A stretch of 64,000 bases of DNA from Serratia plymuthica NBRC 102599 (GTDB taxonomy: Bacteria; Pseudomonadota; Gammaproteobacteria; Enterobacterales; Enterobacteriaceae): assembly GCF_001590925.1 (NCBI RefSeq), contig NZ_BCTU01000001.1:186001-250000 (forward strand), given 5' to 3'. The first letter of the stretch is position 1; every line of letters begins with the position of its first letter. The position numbers were made by a program, and so were the translations under genes. Positions 61,221-64,000 of this stretch are shown here, one piece after another. The notes beneath the pieces were generated by a model. The model was not told the DNA's origin and made no database searches. It saw only the letters and a program-made list of their open reading frames with translations.

Positions 61221-61957
61221 TCGGCGGCCCTCATCAGTTGCTGCAACAGCTCGCCCTGGCTTTTCAGCAGATGGGGATCGTCCGGCGTGCGCGGCGGCAG
61301 GCCGCTGATGACATGTGTATCGTCAATGCCGGCGGGGTAGCGGGAGAGCACCAGCAGGCGATGGCTCAGGCGGCAGGCTTCCATCGGATCATGGGTAATC
61401 AGCAGCACGGTATGCTGCGCCAACAGCTCGGCCGCCAGGGTTTGGATCATGGCGCGGGTAATGGCGTCCAGCGCCGAGAAGGGTTCGTCCATCAGCACAA
61501 TCGGCTGGCGTTCATACAGCGTGCGCGCGATGGCGGCGCGCTGGCGCATGCCGCCGGATAAGGCCGAGGGCAGGGCTTTGGCGTAACCGCTCAGCCCCAC
61601 GCGCTCGAGCAGATGCCCGGCCCATTCCCGGTCGGTTTTTTCACCGCGCAGCCGCGCACCGAGGCTGATATTTTCGGCGACGGTCAGCCACGGATAGAGC
61701 AGGTCCTTTTGCCCCATATAGGCGATGCGGCCGGCTATCGGCAGGCCATCGCTGCCGGTCACTTCGCCGGCGGTGGGCCGCATCAGCCCGGCGATAATCT
61801 TCAGCAGGCTGGTTTTGCCCGCGCCGCTGGCGCCGAGCAGGGCGACAACGCTGCCGCCGGCGATATCAAAACTCAGCCGATCGAAAATCACCTGCCGGCC
61901 AAAGCGCAGGCTGAGATCCCGCACCTGAATGCCGGGCGGCGCGATGCGGTCACTCAT
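61217..61957 (-). CDS. thiZ: Thiamine-precursor ABC transporter ATPase (ThiZ-like)
   Basis: A 246-residue ABC ATPase. Walker A GASGAGKT, Q-loop 'YMGQKDLLYPWLTV', signature LSGGMRQRAAIAR, Walker B IVLMDEPFSALD and H-loop 'LLITHDPMEACRLSHR' are all intact. It overlaps tenA by 4 bases and thiX by 4 bases, so the operon is translationally coupled. It belongs to the TauB/SsuB/ThiZ branch. It energises uptake of the pyrimidine moiety of thiamine. Confidence 0.9.
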   Translation of the reverse strand: MSDRIAPPGIQVRDLSLRFGRQVIFDRLSFDIAGGSVVALLGASGAGKTSLLKIIAGLMRPTAGEVTGSDGLPIAGRIAYMGQKDLLYPWLTVAENISLGARLRGEKTDREWAGHLLERVGLSGYAKALPSALSGGMRQRAAIARTLYERQPIVLMDEPFSALDAITRAMIQTLAAELLAQHTVLLITHDPMEACRLSHRLLVLSRYPAGIDDTHVISGLPPRTPDDPHLLKSQGELLQQLMRAAE

Positions 61958-62634
61958 GAGGCGTTCAACCCCATCTGCCAGAAGGCGGACTCCAGCCGGG
62001 TGGCGGTGGTGAAAATCTCTGCAAGCTCGGCAAAGCGGCTTTCTGCGCCACGCTGGTGGCCCACGCTCTCCAGCAGATCTAGGGCCGCCTGCACGCCGGC
62101 CAGATAGTTTTTATCGCCATAGTTGCGGATCCACGAGGCGTAAGGATTGCCCTCCATCACCGTCTCCGGGTCCTCAAGCAGGCGCAGGCCAATCTCGGCA
62201 TAGCCTGCGACGCAGGGCATCAGTGCGGCCAGCAGATCCAGCGCATCGCCGGAGTGGCCGATATCGAGCACATAGCGGGTGTAGTTCAGGGTTTCCGCCG
62301 CCTCGGGTTCGGCGGCAATCTCGGGTTCGCCCAGCCCCCAATCGGCGCAGTAAGCCAGATGCAAAGGCAGCTCGGCGACGATGGCATTGAGCGAAGCGGT
62401 GGCCGCGCGCATCTCCGGCAGCGTGCGCAGCTTGCTCACCAGCAGGGCGTAGGCGCGTGCGAAGTGGATCAGGAACAGATAATCCTGGGTCAGATAGCGG
62501 CGGAACGCGGATTCAGGCAGCGTGCCGGCGGCCAGTTGCCGAATAAAAGGGTGAGCAACGTAGTCCTGCCAGTCCGTGCCTGCCTGTTGGCGCAGCCGTC
62601 CGTAAAGACCGTTATCGAAAAGGGGAGTAAACAT
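61954..62634 (-). CDS. tenA: TenA-family aminopyrimidine aminohydrolase (thiaminase II)
   Basis: A 226-residue TenA-family protein: 'FIRQLAAGTLPESAFRRYLTQDYLFLIHFARAYALLVSKL' and 'DLLAALMPCVAGYAEIGLRLLEDPETVMEGNPYASWIRNYGDKNYLAGVQAALDLLE' hold the active site, with Cys141 in LMPCVAGY the nucleophile and Tyr/Glu nearby. It hydrolyses aminopyrimidines from degraded thiamine to HMP. First gene after the TPP riboswitch, and coupled to thiZ. The context argues for a thiamine-salvage role rather than thiamine breakdown. Confidence 0.9.
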   Translation of the reverse strand: MFTPLFDNGLYGRLRQQAGTDWQDYVAHPFIRQLAAGTLPESAFRRYLTQDYLFLIHFARAYALLVSKLRTLPEMRAATASLNAIVAELPLHLAYCADWGLGEPEIAAEPEAAETLNYTRYVLDIGHSGDALDLLAALMPCVAGYAEIGLRLLEDPETVMEGNPYASWIRNYGDKNYLAGVQAALDLLESVGHQRGAESRFAELAEIFTTATRLESAFWQMGLNAS

Positions 62635-62710
62635 GGGACCTCCAAAAGTGAGTGGAGATCCGGGCGCGCTGAGGTATGAACAGGCAATGACCGAGAGAGT
62701 GATTGCCGAC

Positions 62711-62800
62711 CCGTCCCTTCGCTGGCATGACCCAGATCAGGTTCAAAGGGTTCGGCTTGCGCCATCTCAGCCCGTAACAGGACACCCCTCGGAGGAGCCT
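62711..62800 (-). promoter_or_regulatory. TPP riboswitch (THI element) upstream of tenA
   Basis: Read on the minus strand, GAGGGGTGTCC, then GGGCTGAGATGG, then ACCCTTTGAACCTGATCTGG and GTCATGCCAGCGAAGGGACG are in order; these are the conserved THI-box blocks (GGGGUG, CUGAGA, CCUGAUCUGG and GCGNAGGGA). It lies about 80 bases before the tenA start and should repress the operon when TPP is plentiful. Confidence 0.95.
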
Positions 62801-62946
62801 GTTATACGATATTTGCTTTTTGATTACAATGCTCGGGCGGGGGCGGCAATCGGTTCGTTTAGTGCGGTTCGCGACGATTTCTCTGGCACCGGCGGCGGCA
62901 TTTTTGCACTGTAATCCGGTAATGTTGACTCTGAGGAATACTCTCC

Positions 62947-63969
62947 ATGAAGAAGATCGGCTTTCTCTCTTTTGGTCACTGGACGCCTTCGGCACAGTCC
63001 GGCACCCGTTCGGCGGCGGATGCGCTGCTGCAATCCATCGATCTTGCGGTCGCTGCAGAGGAGCTCGGGGCGGATGGTGCCTATTTCCGCGTGCATCACT
63101 TCGCCCGCCAGCTCAGTTCCCCGTTCCCGCTGTTGGCTGCCGTCGGCGCCAAAACCCAGCGCATTGAGATCGGCACCGGCGTGATTGATATGCGCTATGA
63201 AAACCCGCTTTATATGGTGGAAGACGCCGGAGCCGCCGATCTGATTTCAGGCGGGCGGCTGCAACTCGGCATCAGCCGCGGCTCGCCCGAGCAGGTTATC
63301 GAAGGCTGGCGCTATTTTGGCTATACGCCCGCAGAAGGCGAGACCGAGGCCGATATGGCCCGTCGCCACACCGAGGTGCTGCTCGATGCGCTGCGCGGTG
63401 AGGGCTTTGCCGAGCCGAACCCACAGCCGATGTTCCCTAATCCGCCGGGGCTGCTGCGCATCGAACCTTTCTCCGCCGGCTTGCGCGATCGCATCTGGTG
63501 GGGGGCCAGCTCCAACGCCACGGCGGTGTGGGCGGCAAAACTGGGGATGAACCTGCAAAGCTCAACGCTGAAAAACGACGAAACCGGCGAACCCTTCCAC
63601 ATTCAGCAAGCCAAGCAGATCCGCGCTTACCGCGCCGCATGGAAAGAAGCGGGCCACACGCGTGAACCGCGCGTGTCGGTCAGCCGCAGCATCTTTGCGC
63701 TGATGAACCAGCAGGACCGCAGCTACTTCGGCGGCAGCGGCAAGGAAGGCGATCAGGTCGGGTATATCGACCAGCAAACCCGGGCGATTTTCGGCCGCAG
63801 CTACGCCGCCGAGCCGGAAGCGCTGATCAAACAGCTGGCGCAGGACGAAGCCATTGCCGAGGCGGACACCTTGCTGTTAACCGTGCCTAACCAGTTGGGC
63901 GTCGATTACAACGCACACGTGATTGAGTCGATCCTCACCCATGTCGCCCCGGCGCTGGGCTGGCGTTGA
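62947..63969 (+). CDS. LLM-class flavin-dependent monooxygenase
   Basis: A 340-residue luciferase-like flavin-dependent oxidoreductase. MKKIGFLSFGHWTPS at the start, 'SIDLAVAAEELGADGAYFRVHHFARQLSSPFPLLAAVGAKTQRIEIGTGVIDMRYENPLYMVEDAGAADLISGGRLQLGISRGSPEQVIEGW' covering the barrel core (SGGRLQLGISRGS), and 'WWGASSNATAVWAAKLGMNLQSST' later. GAGGA lies 10 bases before the ATG. It points away from the riboswitch operon on the other strand. The substrate is unknown; FMN or F420-type reduction is family-level knowledge. Confidence 0.88.
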   Translation: MKKIGFLSFGHWTPSAQSGTRSAADALLQSIDLAVAAEELGADGAYFRVHHFARQLSSPFPLLAAVGAKTQRIEIGTGVIDMRYENPLYMVEDAGAADLISGGRLQLGISRGSPEQVIEGWRYFGYTPAEGETEADMARRHTEVLLDALRGEGFAEPNPQPMFPNPPGLLRIEPFSAGLRDRIWWGASSNATAVWAAKLGMNLQSSTLKNDETGEPFHIQQAKQIRAYRAAWKEAGHTREPRVSVSRSIFALMNQQDRSYFGGSGKEGDQVGYIDQQTRAIFGRSYAAEPEALIKQLAQDEAIAEADTLLLTVPNQLGVDYNAHVIESILTHVAPALGWR

Positions 63970-64000
63970 CAGAACGCAAGATGACGCGAGGCCAGGAAAA

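Overview
The window looks like a chromosome of Serratia or a close relative in the Enterobacterales. The right-hand part (about 53.0-64 kb) carries the tRNA-Asn / nac / amn neighbourhood typical of enterics, then opgB and a TPP-riboswitch-controlled tenA-thiZ-thiX-thiY operon. It is GC-rich and ordered like core genome. The left edge carries the 3' part of tsgA. The genus call is inference from gene content; no 16S or marker gene is present.

Between these edges (about 1.1-53.0 kb) lies an accessory region. Its left third (1-17 kb) is a patchwork of regulators (LysR x2, AraC, Lrp), transporters, an iron-type binding protein behind a candidate Fur box, a mesX-mesD folate-independent methionine synthase pair behind a candidate MetR box, small enzymes, and several broken genes (aldo/keto reductase, ModA-like binding protein, alpha/beta hydrolase, grpB). 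A dispersed intergenic inverted repeat (arms ACGTCCGCT / AGCGGACGT) recurs in this part.

From 17.4 to 23.4 kb there is a visibly AT-rich, divergently arranged block: MFS exporter, 3-mercaptopyruvate-type sulfurtransferase and radical SAM enzyme on the minus strand; ATP-grasp ligase and a MetC-like PLP C-S lyase on the plus strand. It reads as an uncharacterised sulfur-based small-molecule biosynthesis and export cluster. It is followed by IS3 and IS66 debris, a DUF1203 gene and an HxlR / NTF2-like / SDR module.

From 28.2 to 52.6 kb is a complete extracellular contractile injection system (eCIS) of the Afp/PVC type. It starts with a lysis module (decayed spanins, holin, GH24 endolysin) and a perfect RfaH-type ops element, then afp1-afp16 in canonical order: tube, three sheaths, second tube, hub, VgrG spike, PAAR-like tip, baseplate, fibre, tape measure, AAA+ ATPase split into two frames, and terminator. 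The cargo zone holds small, partly frameshifted ORFs and a 913-residue protein with a C-terminal ADP-ribosyltransferase-like domain that combines a PARP-like LWHGS motif with an STT and an EKE motif. The region ends at an ArdC-like gene fragment next to the 3' end of tRNA-Asn. A decayed copy of the tRNA-Asn 3' end plus terminator near position 1060-1098 suggests that the whole 1.1-53 kb segment may be a tRNA-Asn-integrated island that has lost its integrase.

No CRISPR array, rRNA or replication origin was seen.
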